Counted from the first letter of the stretch, positions 1 to 8,610 are shown. The stretch is DNA of 64,000 bases from Bacillus glycinifermentans (GCF_001042475.2 NZ_LECW02000004.1:248001-312000); one strand, 5' to 3'. Notes: generated from the letters alone by a model not told the origin. Numbers and translations: made by a program.

Positions 1-105
1 CAGGCCGTCCAGGGCATGGGCCATCGCTTCTTTTGGTTCAATATCGCTGACGTCAATTTGGAACAATGACTGCAAAGCCTTTTCTCTTGCTGTTCTTCTT
101 TTCAT
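1..105 (-). CDS. nusB: Transcription antitermination factor NusB (N-terminal part only)
   Basis: The first 35 codons are present, beginning MKRRTAREKALQSLFQIDVS, the typical NusB N-terminus; the rest lies beyond the window. NusB binds boxA RNA with NusE (ribosomal protein S10) and supports antitermination in rRNA operons. The ATG at 105 follows AAAGGAGAAAAAGAAAGA. It lies downstream of yqhY on the same strand, as in B. subtilis, but a terminator and its own promoter separate the two. Confidence 0.93.
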   Translation of the reverse strand, partial: MKRRTAREKALQSLFQIDVSDIEPKEAMAHALDGL

Positions 106-165
106 TCTTTCTTTTTCTCCTTTAACCCTCTTTGCTGCTAACCGGTTAAGCCACAAAGAGATCAT

Positions 166-193
166 ATCATATTTTTAGTCTTTCCGCATGCAA
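166..193 (-). promoter_or_regulatory. Candidate SigA promoter of nusB
   Basis: On the minus strand TTGCAT (188-193) and TATGAT (166-171) are 16 bp apart. A 14-bp palindrome TCGGTTATAACCGA lies just upstream (208-221), and TAACCGGTTA (139-148) lies downstream in the leader. A regulatory role for the palindromes is inference. Confidence 0.45.
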
Positions 194-334
194 AAATCGT
201 GGTTTTATCGGTTATAACCGAATAATAAATGAAATCCTCCGGAAATCATTCGTTTTCTGTGCGCTTTCTCTTGGATCCTTTTTATTTTTCATCGCAATGG
301 TCAGAATGATGCTTGTTTTTTAAAGGCTGGACAC

Positions 335-370
335 GAAAAAACCAAAGGGCCGCCGGGTCCCCTTGGTTCT
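335..370 (-). terminator. Intrinsic terminator of the accB-accC-yqhY operon
   Basis: Minus strand: AACCAA-GGGG arm, GC-rich loop, CCCTTTGGTT arm, then TTTTTTC. It sits 15 bp after the yqhY stop codon. Confidence 0.8.
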
Positions 371-384
371 TCCATTCAACCGCG

Positions 385-795
385 CTACATCTCTTGATCA
401 ATTTCAACTTCATGCGTTTTTGAATCAAATTGAATTCCAACGATGTGAATATTAATTTCATTAATCGAAAGAGCTGTCATATTGAGGAGCGTCTGGCGGA
501 TGTTGTCCTGGACAGCATTTGCGACCTTCGGAATCGACACGCCGAATAACATGACGCAGAATACATCAATCGTAATCCCGTCATCAGACAGATCGACTTT
601 AACGCCTTTGCCGTGGTTCTTTTTGCCGAAGCGCTCCACAACGCCCGTTGCAAAATTGCCGCGCATTTCGGCAACGCCTTCGACTTCGGAAGCTGCGATT
701 CCGGCGATCACCTCAATGACTTCGGGAGCGATTTCCACTCTCCCCAAATGGTTTTCTTCCTGGCTCATGTCCAATAAGCTGTTATCGTCTTTCAA
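385..795 (-). CDS. yqhY: Asp23/Gls24 family protein YqhY
   Basis: About 136 residues matching the Asp23/Gls24 (DUF322) family: an acidic N-terminus, then the conserved core with IAPEVIEVIAGIAASEVEGV and a C-terminal NIHIVGIQF segment. It follows accC by 20 bp and shares the accBC transcript. In B. subtilis the gene is genetically linked to acetyl-CoA carboxylase activity; the biochemical role is unknown. I chose the TTG at 795 because GGAGG lies 8 nt before it. The GTG at 804 is an alternative three codons longer. No membrane segment or signal peptide is visible, so it is probably cytoplasmic. Confidence 0.88.
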   Translation of the reverse strand: MKDDNSLLDMSQEENHLGRVEIAPEVIEVIAGIAASEVEGVAEMRGNFATGVVERFGKKNHGKGVKVDLSDDGITIDVFCVMLFGVSIPKVANAVQDNIRQTLLNMTALSINEINIHIVGIQFDSKTHEVEIDQEM

Positions 796-815
796 CAGAT
801 TCACCTCCGTAATAA

Positions 816-2168
816 TTACGATCCCATGACATCATATATTTCTAAAAACTTCGTGTTGAATTCTCCGCTTACAAATGTTTCATGATCCAATAATTTTAAA
901 TGGAACGGGATTGTCGTGTGAATGCCTTCGATCACGAATTCGCTCAAGGCCCGCTTCATTCTTGAAACAGCTTCATCCCTCGTCTTTCCGTAGGTGATCA
1001 CTTTGGCGATCATGCTGTCATAATACGGCGGAATCGAGTATCCGGGGTATACGGCCGATTCGACTCTGACGCCAAGGCCGCCCGGAGGAAGATACATTTC
1101 GATTTTCCCAGGTGACGGCATGAAGTTTTTCTCAGGATTTTCGGCGTTAATCCGGCATTCGATCGCCCATCCGTCAAATGTGACCTCTTCCTGTGTAAGG
1201 CTCAATTTCTCGCCTGAAGCCACTTTGATCTGTTCTTTAATCAAATCGACGCCTGTCACCATTTCCGTCACGGGATGTTCAACCTGAATCCGCGTGTTCA
1301 TTTCCATGAAGTAAAATTTCTGTTCGCGGTAATCGTAAATGAACTCAACCGTTCCTGCGCCCGTATATTGAACCGCTTCAGCCGCTTTTACAGCTGCTTG
1401 GCCCATCCGCTCCCTGACAGATTCATCCAGAGCAGGTGAAGGCGTTTCTTCAAGAAGCTTTTGCAGCCTTCTTTGGATCGAGCAGTCGCGCTCACCCAGA
1501 TGAATCGTGTTTCCGTGCGTGTCGGCAAGCACTTGAATTTCCACGTGTCTGAAATCTTCGATGTACTTTTCAATATACACGCCTGGATTTCCGAATGCTG
1601 TGGCCGCTTCCTGCTGGGTGATCTTAATGCCGTTGATCAATTCTTCTTCCGTGCGGGCGACGCGGATTCCTTTTCCGCCTCCGCCTGCGGTTGCCTTGAT
1701 AATCACAGGATACCCGATATCACGCGCCAATGAAACCGCATCTTCGACATTTTCGATAATTCCTTGTGATCCCGGCACGATCGGAACGCCTGCCTTCTGC
1801 ATCGTTTCCCGCGCGACGTCTTTCGTCCCCATCTTAGAAATGGCATCTGCTGTCGGTCCGACGAAGGTTACGTTTACCTCTTGGCAAAGCTCGGCAAAAT
1901 CCGCATTTTCCGCAAGAAAGCCGTAACCCGGATGAATCGCGTCCGCGCCGGTCATCTTGGCGACGGTGACGATGTTGGTGATGTTCAAGTAGCTGTCTTT
2001 TGAAAGCTTCGGCCCGATGCAGAATGCTTCGTCTGCCATCTGAACATGGAGCGCCTCTCTATCTGCTTCCGAATAGACGGCCACCGTTTCGATCCCCATT
2101 TCCTTACAAGCTCTGATAATTCTGACGGCAATTTCTCCCCGGTTCGCAATTAATAGCTTTTTAATCAT
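816..2168 (-). CDS. accC: Acetyl-CoA carboxylase, biotin carboxylase subunit
   Basis: 450 residues, the normal AccC length. It carboxylates the biotin on AccB with ATP and bicarbonate, the first half-reaction of malonyl-CoA synthesis. The N-terminal Rossmann-like domain begins [16 protein letters not shown]. The ATP-grasp domain has the glycine-rich loop (GGGGKGIR, about residues 163-170) and the catalytic [14 protein letters not shown] block near residue 290. The C-terminal domain is complete. It follows accB by 11 bp in one transcript, so the two subunits are made together. The accA/accD carboxyltransferase genes are elsewhere. Confidence 0.97.
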   Translation of the reverse strand: MIKKLLIANRGEIAVRIIRACKEMGIETVAVYSEADREALHVQMADEAFCIGPKLSKDSYLNITNIVTVAKMTGADAIHPGYGFLAENADFAELCQEVNVTFVGPTADAISKMGTKDVARETMQKAGVPIVPGSQGIIENVEDAVSLARDIGYPVIIKATAGGGGKGIRVARTEEELINGIKITQQEAATAFGNPGVYIEKYIEDFRHVEIQVLADTHGNTIHLGERDCSIQRRLQKLLEETPSPALDESVRERMGQAAVKAAEAVQYTGAGTVEFIYDYREQKFYFMEMNTRIQVEHPVTEMVTGVDLIKEQIKVASGEKLSLTQEEVTFDGWAIECRINAENPEKNFMPSPGKIEMYLPPGGLGVRVESAVYPGYSIPPYYDSMIAKVITYGKTRDEAVSRMKRALSEFVIEGIHTTIPFHLKLLDHETFVSGEFNTKFLEIYDVMGS

Positions 2169-2179
2169 CTTACTGCTCC

Positions 2180-2659
2180 TTACTCTGCTTTTACTAAAAA
2201 TAGAGGTTGTCCGTATTCAACAAGCTGTCCGTTTTCTACTAAAACTTCAACGATTTCGCCTTTCACTTCGGCTTCGATTTCATTGAAGAGCTTCATCGCT
2301 TCGACGATGCAGACGACGGACGATTCTGTAACTTTTGATCCAACGGTTACATATGGATCAGCTTCAGGCGAAGACGATGCATAAAACGTTCCGACCATCG
2401 GAGACGTGATTTTATGCAGGTTGCCGTTATCTTTCTCTTCCTTTGCCGGCGCCTCCTGAACAGGAGCCTGCTGCTGCTGCGCGGCTTGAGCGGCCGGAGC
2501 TTGAACAGGCGCGGCCGGAACCTGCTGAACCATCTGCACGGAGCCGCCGGCATTCTTCTTAAGCTCGACCTTAGATCCTTCGTTTTCGTATGTAAATTCA
2601 TTTATCGAAGATTCATCAATTAGTTTTATAAGCTGTCTGATTTCATCAATATTTAACAT
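2180..2659 (-). CDS. accB: Biotin carboxyl carrier protein of acetyl-CoA carboxylase
   Basis: 159 residues. The N-terminal region ([17 protein letters not shown]) is followed by a flexible Ala/Pro/Gln-rich linker (about residues 45-80) and a C-terminal biotinyl domain with the [13 protein letters not shown] motif; the lysine in EAMKL is the biotin attachment site. BirA biotinylates it, AccC carboxylates it and the carboxyltransferase uses it. It is the first gene of accB-accC-yqhY. In several bacteria AccB also affects expression of its own operon; no such site is proven here. Confidence 0.97.
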   Translation of the reverse strand: MLNIDEIRQLIKLIDESSINEFTYENEGSKVELKKNAGGSVQMVQQVPAAPVQAPAAQAAQQQQAPVQEAPAKEEKDNGNLHKITSPMVGTFYASSSPEADPYVTVGSKVTESSVVCIVEAMKLFNEIEAEVKGEIVEVLVENGQLVEYGQPLFLVKAE

Positions 2660-2728
2660 GCTATCGCACCCCTAATGAATAGATTTCTCATGATTATCAG
2701 TTAGTACTAAAAGTACATACTATATATC

Positions 2729-2757
2729 ATCTTACAGGAGAGGGGTGCCGAATTCAA
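2729..2757 (-). promoter_or_regulatory. Candidate SigA promoter of accB
   Basis: Minus strand TTGAAT (2752-2757), 17-bp spacer, TAAGAT (2729-2734). An inverted repeat GTACT-TTT-AGTAC inside TAGTATGTACTTTTAGTACTAA lies just downstream, in the early transcribed region. The half-sites resemble FapR half-sites but the spacing is wrong for FapR. Confidence 0.5.
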
Positions 2758-2800
2758 CTCCTATCATAAAGCCGCTGAACCTGACAGCTTCTTCAGTAAC

Positions 2801-2830
2801 GAAAAAATCCCGCTTTATTCCAAGCGGGAA
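2801..2830 (-). terminator. Terminator of the spoIIIA operon
   Basis: Minus strand stem TCCCGCTT / AAAGCGGGA followed by TTTTTTC, directly after spoIIIAH. Confidence 0.85.
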
Positions 2831-2835
2831 ACGTT

Positions 2836-3486
2836 TTATTCGGAAGGCTCAAATGTAACGGCCACATCGTTTAAGTTTTTCACTTCTTTTCCGACGAGGT
2901 CGATGATATCGATTGCAGCGGCTTTTGAATGGTCTTTTGATTTAACCGTGATATTGACTTTATCTCCTTCAGCATTGACTAATGCATCTTTGTACCCTTT
3001 TGTTTTAATCAGCGTTTCAAGCGTTTTTTCCGTTCCTTCCGCATCGCTCAGCTCTGTCATCTTATCATAGGCTTCGCTTTTTTCTTTTGCGGTCGCCTTG
3101 TCGCTCATAACGATCTCGTTTAATTCTTCCCTCATTTTGCTGCGCTGATCGTCCATTTCCATCCGGTATGTCGTAAAGTCGTCTCCCTCAGACGTTTCCT
3201 CTGTTACAACCTCACCTTTTTCAGCGCTTTGCTCGCTGGCGGACGTTTCTTTATCTTCCCTTTCCTTTCCATCGGTTTTGCCTTTTTCAGATTCCGTGTT
3301 TTTTTCTTTTGAAGGCTCCTCTTTCATCGGCTGTTCCTTCACCGGCTGTTCTTTTTCAGCAGCGACTTGTCCTTCGTCATTTACGGACACGGCATTTTCT
3401 CCTTCAGGCGACATGATATAGTAGACACTCAGCACAACGACAAGACTTAACATGGTTAAAAGCCAGACCGTTTGTTTTTTCAGCAT
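2836..3486 (-). CDS. spoIIIAH: Stage III sporulation protein AH
   Basis: About 216 residues. One N-terminal transmembrane helix (residues 7-25) anchors it in the mother-cell membrane. A long Lys/Glu/Ser-rich linker (about 30-85) is followed by a C-terminal ring-building (RBM) domain resembling the YscJ/FliF family. It binds SpoIIQ from the forespore across the intermembrane space and forms part of the feeding-tube channel needed for SigG activity. The ATG at 3486 is the second of two adjacent ATGs and matches the start recalled for B. subtilis. It is the last gene of the operon. Confidence 0.95.
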   Translation of the reverse strand: MLKKQTVWLLTMLSLVVVLSVYYIMSPEGENAVSVNDEGQVAAEKEQPVKEQPMKEEPSKEKNTESEKGKTDGKEREDKETSASEQSAEKGEVVTEETSEGDDFTTYRMEMDDQRSKMREELNEIVMSDKATAKEKSEAYDKMTELSDAEGTEKTLETLIKTKGYKDALVNAEGDKVNITVKSKDHSKAAAIDIIDLVGKEVKNLNDVAVTFEPSE

Positions 3487-3489
3487 CAT

Positions 3490-4182
3490 TTATGAATCCT
3501 CCTTCATTTTTTTAGGGGCAACAGCGACGCGGTGGCTCGGAACGTCAAGAACCCTTGTCACTGCTTCAATGATGGTTTGTTTTATTTGAACGTTGTCGAC
3601 TCCCTGAGCGACAACGAGAACGCCTCTGATCTCGGGCTTTTTCGTCTGGACGACGACCGGCGTTTCTTCCTCGCCGTGCTTGATCATCACAATTTCTTCA
3701 TCGGAAGATGTTTCGGTGACGGTCCGTTTTCCGCCCTGTTTGTCCGTTTCATCAGTTGATGTCTCTTGCGTTTTCTGATTTTTTTCAAACACCTTCAGGG
3801 AAGTCGCATCAACGTTGACGACGATCGATACATTCTCAACGCCGATGATCGTTTCCAAAATCTCCTTGAGCTGGTTTTCGTAATCCCTTTCATAGTCTTG
3901 GATCGAATCCTTTGGTTTGTCGCTCCCGGCAGGCTTAAACACTTCCTTATCACGGCTTTGTTCCTGGTTTTTTTCGGATGTCGATTTCTCAGATGATGCA
4001 GGAACTTCCGCCTTCTGCTGCGTCGGTTCGGAAGAAAAGATCTGGCTTACCAGCATGAAAGAAACGCCGAGAACGAACAAAAGCAGAAAGTAGTGGTATT
4101 TCGTCAGCTTCGCTTTTCCTTCTTTCCCTTCTTTCGGGACCAAATGACCGATCAGCTTCCCGATCCAGCTTCTTTTATTCAT
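3490..4182 (-). CDS. spoIIIAG: Stage III sporulation protein AG
   Basis: 230 residues. A basic N-terminus, a transmembrane helix near residues 30-50 and a polar linker precede a ring-forming domain with NVSIVVNVDATSLKVF and the GVLVVAQGVDNVQIKQTI motif. The B. subtilis protein forms a large 30-mer ring in the feeding tube. The start overlaps the end of spoIIIAF by 8 bp, which suggests translational coupling. The stop codon lies next to the start of spoIIIAH. Confidence 0.95.
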   Translation of the reverse strand: MNKRSWIGKLIGHLVPKEGKEGKAKLTKYHYFLLLFVLGVSFMLVSQIFSSEPTQQKAEVPASSEKSTSEKNQEQSRDKEVFKPAGSDKPKDSIQDYERDYENQLKEILETIIGVENVSIVVNVDATSLKVFEKNQKTQETSTDETDKQGGKRTVTETSSDEEIVMIKHGEEETPVVVQTKKPEIRGVLVVAQGVDNVQIKQTIIEAVTRVLDVPSHRVAVAPKKMKEDS

Positions 4183-4804
4183 TGCCGCTTTGTTCTCCCC
4201 CTTCGATATGGACTGTGATCTTGTCGGGGTTCATGTCCCATATGCCTGCCAGCTGTTCTTTGATTTTCTCGGCTTCCTGATGGTCTCTTGTTCGTTTTGT
4301 CTGATAGGCTTCCCCTGTATTGATGTCGACAGGTTTGACGGCTTGGACCGTTTTTTCGGAAGCTGTTTCCAAATAAACGGACGCTTCGATATGCCGGGCG
4401 ACATCCTTTTCGGATTGCAGGCTGCCCGTGGAAGATATTTCCACTTGAGCTATCTTGTAATTGTCATGACTCAACCTCTCCTCTGCACTCTTTTTTAATT
4501 GAGCAGCCATCTGTTCTAAAATATATGCTTGTTGTGAAGCTTGTATTTCTTTTTTTTCTGAATTCAGCTGATTTTTTATTTCTTCTGGCCGGACTTGTCC
4601 GTTTTTGGTCAGCTGCTCGATGATTGCATCCGGATCGGCGCGGAACAGCGTAAAAATCGGATTCAGTATGACAACGATCAATAGAAGGCTGATCACCATT
4701 TTTGCGTACTTCTGCATGCTCGAGTTCGGCAAAAGCATATCGATGATGATCGCAAGCAGAATAAACAAAATGATGTTTGTCAGCCACTCTGTCAAAAAAG
4801 CCAC
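4175..4804 (-). CDS. spoIIIAF: Stage III sporulation protein AF
   Basis: 209 residues. Two N-terminal membrane helices (about residues 5-25 and 32-52, MAFLTEWLTNIILFILLAII at the start) are followed by a soluble domain that also has a ring-building fold in family members. It belongs to the SpoIIIA-SpoIIQ channel complex in the mother-cell membrane around the forespore. The start lies 12 bp after spoIIIAE and the end overlaps spoIIIAG. Confidence 0.94.
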   Translation of the reverse strand: MAFLTEWLTNIILFILLAIIIDMLLPNSSMQKYAKMVISLLLIVVILNPIFTLFRADPDAIIEQLTKNGQVRPEEIKNQLNSEKKEIQASQQAYILEQMAAQLKKSAEERLSHDNYKIAQVEISSTGSLQSEKDVARHIEASVYLETASEKTVQAVKPVDINTGEAYQTKRTRDHQEAEKIKEQLAGIWDMNPDKITVHIEGGEQSGNE

Positions 4805-4816
4805 GTCAGACCCTCC

Positions 4817-6013
4817 CTACTTCATCATCATGGTCAGGTTCCCCGCTGTAATAATGACGGTTAAGCTTAAAAAAAACATGAGCGAGACGATCGCCATCGC
4901 AGCGAAAATATAGATGACGCTTTTGCTGATTACATCAAGACAGCTGATGACAGGGCCGCCTCCCAAAGGCTGCAAAACAGCGGCGGCAATTTTGTAAATC
5001 AGCGCAAGGGTGAGGATTTTGACAGCCGGGAATGCGGCGATGCAAATCAGGATGGCCACTCCGAGAATCCCGACGGTGTTTTTGAGCAGGAGGGAAGCGC
5101 TGATCACCGTGTCCGTTGCCTCCGTAAACATTCGGCCTAATACGGGAATGAAATTGCCCGTGATGAATTTGGCCGTCCTTAACGTAATGCCGTCGGTGAC
5201 TGCGGCTGATGCGCCCTGAACCGAAATGACGCCGAGAAATACGGTTAAAAATGCGGCCAGCGTTCCAATCGCGGCATTGCGCAGGAGCTGGGAAAGCTGC
5301 GTGACTTTGTACTGTTCGGTCATCGTGCTGACGATGCTTAAAATCGCGGATAAAAATAAAAGCGGCATCACGATATACTGGATAAACAGGCCGCTCGTGT
5401 TCATTAAGAAGAGAATCACAGGATGAAAGAAAGCGGCTGAAACGGCTCCTCCCGAGGTCGCCATCAGCGCGAGGAGCAGGGGGACGAGCGACAGGATGAA
5501 GCTTGTCATCGACTGGATCGCTTCATTCGCGTAGGTGACGGCGACCCGAAAGCTGTTCAGCGCGAGGATGATCAGCACCATGTAAACGATCGCATAGGCC
5601 ACTTTGCTGACGGTGCTTTGCTGGAACGCATTTTGCAAAAGCTGGAGCAGGACGCAGAATATCGTCAAAAGGATCAGGGTTCCCAAAAGCTTCCCGTTTG
5701 CCAGCACTTCATGAAACAAATAAGAAAAAAGCGCTTTGACCCACTCTTCCGGCGAAAAATGCTTCTCTCCCTTGATGAACTCCAATAAGCTGCCTTTTTG
5801 GCTCTCCGGAAGATGGCCTCCGTATTCCGTCATAATGTTGTTCCAAAACTCGCCGACCTTGTCGATCTCCAGCGATTCGGCCTGCTGATCGGCCATCTCT
5901 TCCGCCGATGTTGCAGCAGCACCTGCTTCCCCTTCTTTTTCAGAGGCTTGTACCTCCCGAGCCCCCGCGAAAACGAAGCCGATGACCAAGAGCCAAAACA
6001 GTAAACGCTTCAC
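4817..6013 (-). CDS. spoIIIAE: Stage III sporulation protein AE
   Basis: 398 residues, the usual length. A cleavable-looking signal sequence (MKRLLFWLLVIGFVFAGARE) is followed by an acidic stretch and a multi-helix membrane domain with about eight predicted segments (for example around 105-125, 150-165, 175-200 and 205-230). It is thought to form the export-like membrane core of the SpoIIIA complex together with AC and AD. It lies 21 bp downstream of spoIIIAD. SpoIIIAE orthologues are usually required for SigG activation. Confidence 0.95.
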   Translation of the reverse strand: MKRLLFWLLVIGFVFAGAREVQASEKEGEAGAAATSAEEMADQQAESLEIDKVGEFWNNIMTEYGGHLPESQKGSLLEFIKGEKHFSPEEWVKALFSYLFHEVLANGKLLGTLILLTIFCVLLQLLQNAFQQSTVSKVAYAIVYMVLIILALNSFRVAVTYANEAIQSMTSFILSLVPLLLALMATSGGAVSAAFFHPVILFLMNTSGLFIQYIVMPLLFLSAILSIVSTMTEQYKVTQLSQLLRNAAIGTLAAFLTVFLGVISVQGASAAVTDGITLRTAKFITGNFIPVLGRMFTEATDTVISASLLLKNTVGILGVAILICIAAFPAVKILTLALIYKIAAAVLQPLGGGPVISCLDVISKSVIYIFAAMAIVSLMFFLSLTVIITAGNLTMMMK

Positions 6014-6034
6014 ACCAAAAATCCTCCTTTCTGA

Positions 6035-6430
6035 CTAAGACATGGAAGGGATCAGCCCGATGATGGTCTCGATTATGACGGTTAAAATCGGAACGGCCAT
6101 GACTAAAATGAGGATTTTGCCTGCCAGCTCGATTTTCGAGGCAATCGCCCCCTGTCCGGCATCCTTTGTCAGCTGTGCACCAAACTCCGCAATATATGCG
6201 ATCCCGATGATTTTTAAAATCGTTTCGACGTACATCATGTTGATGTTTGCATTAACGGCGATCTTTTCGATCATACGGATGATTTCGTACACCTGGTCGA
6301 CCAGGAATAAAAAAATCGTGCAGCCGGTAAATACGATAATCAAAAATGCAAATGTCGGCTTTTGCTCTTTGACAATCAAGCTGAGGAAGGTTGCAATCAT
6401 TCCTAATCCTACGATTTGAACGATTTCAAT
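6035..6430 (-). CDS. spoIIIAD: Stage III sporulation protein AD (start codon uncertain)
   Basis: A small polytopic membrane protein of the SpoIIIA complex, related to SpoIIIAC. The only canonical start is the ATG at 6400 (121 residues), but that removes the beginning of the first membrane helix. Upstream codons in the same frame encode IEIVQIVGLG, which I recall as conserved in orthologues. A strong SD (AGGGGGGG) lies about 7 nt before an ATT codon at 6430, so a non-canonical ATT start giving 131 residues fits best. Weak SD-like AGGA lies before the ATG at 6400. The stop is 22 bp before spoIIIAE. Confidence 0.85.
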   Translation of the reverse strand: MEIVQIVGLGMIATFLSLIVKEQKPTFAFLIIVFTGCTIFLFLVDQVYEIIRMIEKIAVNANINMMYVETILKIIGIAYIAEFGAQLTKDAGQGAIASKIELAGKILILVMAVPILTVIIETIIGLIPSMS

Positions 6431-6443
6431 GAGTAAGCCCCCC

Positions 6444-6650
6444 CTATCCCTGGAATAGAAAGACAGCTTTTATCTTTTGGAAGAGATCATCGACGACAGT
6501 CGCAACCATGAATAAAATATAAATAAATCCTAAAAGCGTGACCCATTGGGCATATTCTTTCTTTCCCATTTGATCAAGTATGGTGTGAAGAAAAGCGACG
6601 ACGATTCCGACGCCGGCGATTTGAAAAATAATATTTACGTCTACTCCCAT
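6444..6650 (-). CDS. spoIIIAC: Stage III sporulation protein AC
   Basis: 68 residues with two hydrophobic helices (about 8-28 and 38-60), the canonical SpoIIIAC length. It begins MGVDVNIIFQIAGVGIVVAF. It is a mother-cell membrane component of the feeding-tube complex and is homologous to the N-terminal half of SpoIIIAD. It is followed after 13 bp by the likely start of spoIIIAD. Confidence 0.95.
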   Translation of the reverse strand: MGVDVNIIFQIAGVGIVVAFLHTILDQMGKKEYAQWVTLLGFIYILFMVATVVDDLFQKIKAVFLFQG

Positions 6651-6672
6651 TTCGTTTGCGCTCCCCTCTTCA

Positions 6673-7188
6673 TTACATCAATAGAAGAACCAGTAACAGT
6701 CCCGCCAAAAATCCAAGGCTTTTCACCATTTTTTCGTTTTTCGCCTGGGCGAGGTTCGCTTCAGCTTCCTCTGTTTCCAAATGGGTCAGCGCCAGCTTGA
6801 TATGCTTCTGCTGTGAAACGAGGTCATGCCTGCCGAGCGTTTCTCCAAATTGCCTCAAAATATCAAATTCCTTTGTTTTGAGAGCCGTTTCGGGCCACAC
6901 TTTCCTCAGGCTGTCCTCCCAGGCTGCTCCGGCTGAAGCGGTGCCTTCTCCAAGCTTATGCGAGAACGTCTCAAACAGGGACGAAACGGGTTCAGAAAGC
7001 TGTTCGGCAATATGTTTTGACGCCAGGCGGAGCGGGGTATGCCCATACATAATTTCAGCCTCCAGCGACTGCAGAGCCGCCAAAAGCTGCCGAATTTGCT
7101 TCGGCCTTTCGCTGAAGGGTTTTGCCATTTCAAAACCTGTCCAAGTGGCAGCCGCCAAAATCAGCACAGCCCCGAAAAGCTTCAGCAT
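6673..7188 (-). CDS. spoIIIAB: Stage III sporulation protein AB
   Basis: 171 residues. An N-terminal hydrophobic segment (residues 1-20) and a C-terminal hydrophobic helix (about 152-171) flank a mainly helical soluble domain, as expected for the family, which is distantly related to type II secretion GspF. The start overlaps the 3' end of spoIIIAA by 7 bp, so translation of the two is probably coupled. Confidence 0.94.
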   Translation of the reverse strand: MLKLFGAVLILAAATWTGFEMAKPFSERPKQIRQLLAALQSLEAEIMYGHTPLRLASKHIAEQLSEPVSSLFETFSHKLGEGTASAGAAWEDSLRKVWPETALKTKEFDILRQFGETLGRHDLVSQQKHIKLALTHLETEEAEANLAQAKNEKMVKSLGFLAGLLLVLLLM

Positions 7189-8105
7189 GATAACACCTTC
7201 TCAGCCGCTGTGAGCGGCTCCCCGTCAGCGCCGCAGATCCGGCTTATCGTGCCCGGTCCGTTTTTCCGCGACAGCTCAACGATTCGCTGAAAAACGCCGT
7301 ATTCCCGAAGCCCCTTCAAGGAAGGCCGCTTCATGACGTCTCTAAAGGAAAATCCGTGGGCTGACACAATAACCGACACCCCTGCATGCACCGCTTCTAA
7401 CAGGGCTTCTGCGTCTTCTGTTCTGCCAATCTCATCGGCGATTACCACCTCCGGGCTCATCGACCTGATCATCATCATCATCCCTTCCGCCTTCGGGCAG
7501 GCGTCGAGAATATCGATGCGCTTCCCGAACTTGTACTGCGGGATGCCGTTTACACATCCGGCAATCTCAGACCTTTCGTCAACAATGGCGACCTTTTTCG
7601 CGGGAATGTTGCCGCTTCCCGTGCTGATCAGCCTGCCAAGATCCCTGAGCAAAGTCGTCTTGCCTGTTTGCGGAGGACCGATGATCAATGTGTTCAGCCA
7701 GGCGTTTTTAAAGAGATACGGCACATATGGCTGTGATATGCCGATCTTTTCTTTGGCAATGCGGATGTTGAAAGAGGAAATGTCCCTGATTCCCTTGACC
7801 GCCCCGTTTTCGATGACGACCCGGCCGGCAAGGCCGACGCGGTGGCCGCCCTTTATCGTGATATACCCTTTTTTCAGTTCCTCTTCGAGCGTATACATGC
7901 TGTAATTGCCGAGCCTGTTCAAAAATATCGCCGCATCCTCCGGTGTTGCCGCATAATCCAAAAAAAGCGGCTGGCCTTTTTGAACCAATTCGAGCGGACG
8001 ACTTGTCCTGATCCGAATTTCTTCGATCTGGTTCATGCCGTGTTCAGTAAGCCCGGCAAGCGCCCGTTTAATCGTGTCAGGGAGAATCTCTGTGATGTGC
8101 TGCAA
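7182..8105 (-). CDS. spoIIIAA: Stage III sporulation protein AA, secretion-type ATPase
   Basis: 307 residues. The Walker A motif is GPPQTGKTTL (near residue 145), followed by an acidic IVDERSEIAGC box and the Walker B-like VVIADEIGR, which places it with type II/IV secretion ATPases. It probably drives or gates the SpoIIIA channel from the mother-cell cytoplasm. Translation starts at TTG (8105) behind the strong SD GGAGGGAG; no ATG fits. It is the first gene of the operon and has a SigE-type promoter directly upstream. Confidence 0.96.
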   Translation of the reverse strand: MQHITEILPDTIKRALAGLTEHGMNQIEEIRIRTSRPLELVQKGQPLFLDYAATPEDAAIFLNRLGNYSMYTLEEELKKGYITIKGGHRVGLAGRVVIENGAVKGIRDISSFNIRIAKEKIGISQPYVPYLFKNAWLNTLIIGPPQTGKTTLLRDLGRLISTGSGNIPAKKVAIVDERSEIAGCVNGIPQYKFGKRIDILDACPKAEGMMMMIRSMSPEVVIADEIGRTEDAEALLEAVHAGVSVIVSAHGFSFRDVMKRPSLKGLREYGVFQRIVELSRKNGPGTISRICGADGEPLTAAEKVLSC

Positions 8106-8141
8106 AAACGCTCCCTCCTCTTTTAGCTTGTCTTCTATAAA

Positions 8142-8170
8142 AATGTATGTTTAAAGGAAGACTTTATGAC
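8142..8170 (-). promoter_or_regulatory. SigE-type promoter of the spoIIIA operon
   Basis: Minus strand GTCATAAA (8163-8170), 13 bp, CATACATT (8142-8149), close to the SigE consensus. The position, 37 bp before the spoIIIAA start codon, and the known mother-cell expression of the operon agree. Confidence 0.7.
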
Positions 8171-8186
8171 AAGAGAGCCTACTTCG

Positions 8187-8468
8187 TTATTTATAGATTC
8201 CTGCAATAATGAAAACGACGCCCATGAAGATAAGGATGAGCTTCGCATAGGAGAGCTGTCCCGCGATCTGATATATTCCGATCGTCATCGTGATAATAAA
8301 AATAAGCGGTCCAACCATAGCAAGCACGCTGTTTACGACAACCGCCTTGCGGACATCGTTCAAAAGAAGCATCACGACCGCCGCCGTCAGCTCGATCAAA
8401 GAGGAAACAACTCTTAAAGCCGCCATTGTCAAAACAGTCGGATTGACTTGTCCAAAGAAAAACTTCAT
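8187..8468 (-). CDS. yqhV: Small membrane protein YqhV (DUF2619)
   Basis: 93 residues with three hydrophobic segments (about 12-40, 45-65 and 72-92). It begins MKFFFGQVNPTVLTMAALRV. I chose the ATG at 8468 because GGAGG lies 8 nt upstream; an in-frame ATG at 8483 overlaps that SD. The gene sits between efp and spoIIIAA as in B. subtilis. Its function is not established. Confidence 0.88.
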   Translation of the reverse strand: MKFFFGQVNPTVLTMAALRVVSSLIELTAAVVMLLLNDVRKAVVVNSVLAMVGPLIFIITMTIGIYQIAGQLSYAKLILIFMGVVFIIAGIYK

Positions 8469-8561
8469 ATCATAAACCTCCATTAACGCTTTCCGGCTTT
8501 TTTACAATCTATGCTCTCTCTTGAAAAAGTAGTCTTCTGATTTTCTATTTGAAACTTGCAA

Positions 8562-8600
8562 AACAAAAAAAGAGCCGGCTTCATATGAAGCCGGCTCCTG
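8562..8600 (-). terminator. Terminator of efp
   Basis: Minus strand perfect stem AGCCGGCTTC / GAAGCCGGCT followed by CTTTTTTTGTTTT, 10 bp past the efp stop. Confidence 0.9.
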
Positions 8601-8610
8601 TTCGCATGAC

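Noticed and set aside
2701-2722. FapR operator upstream of accB
   Set aside because: The half-sites resemble FapR sites, but they are spaced by 5 nt instead of 3, and accBC is not a FapR target in B. subtilis as far as I recall.
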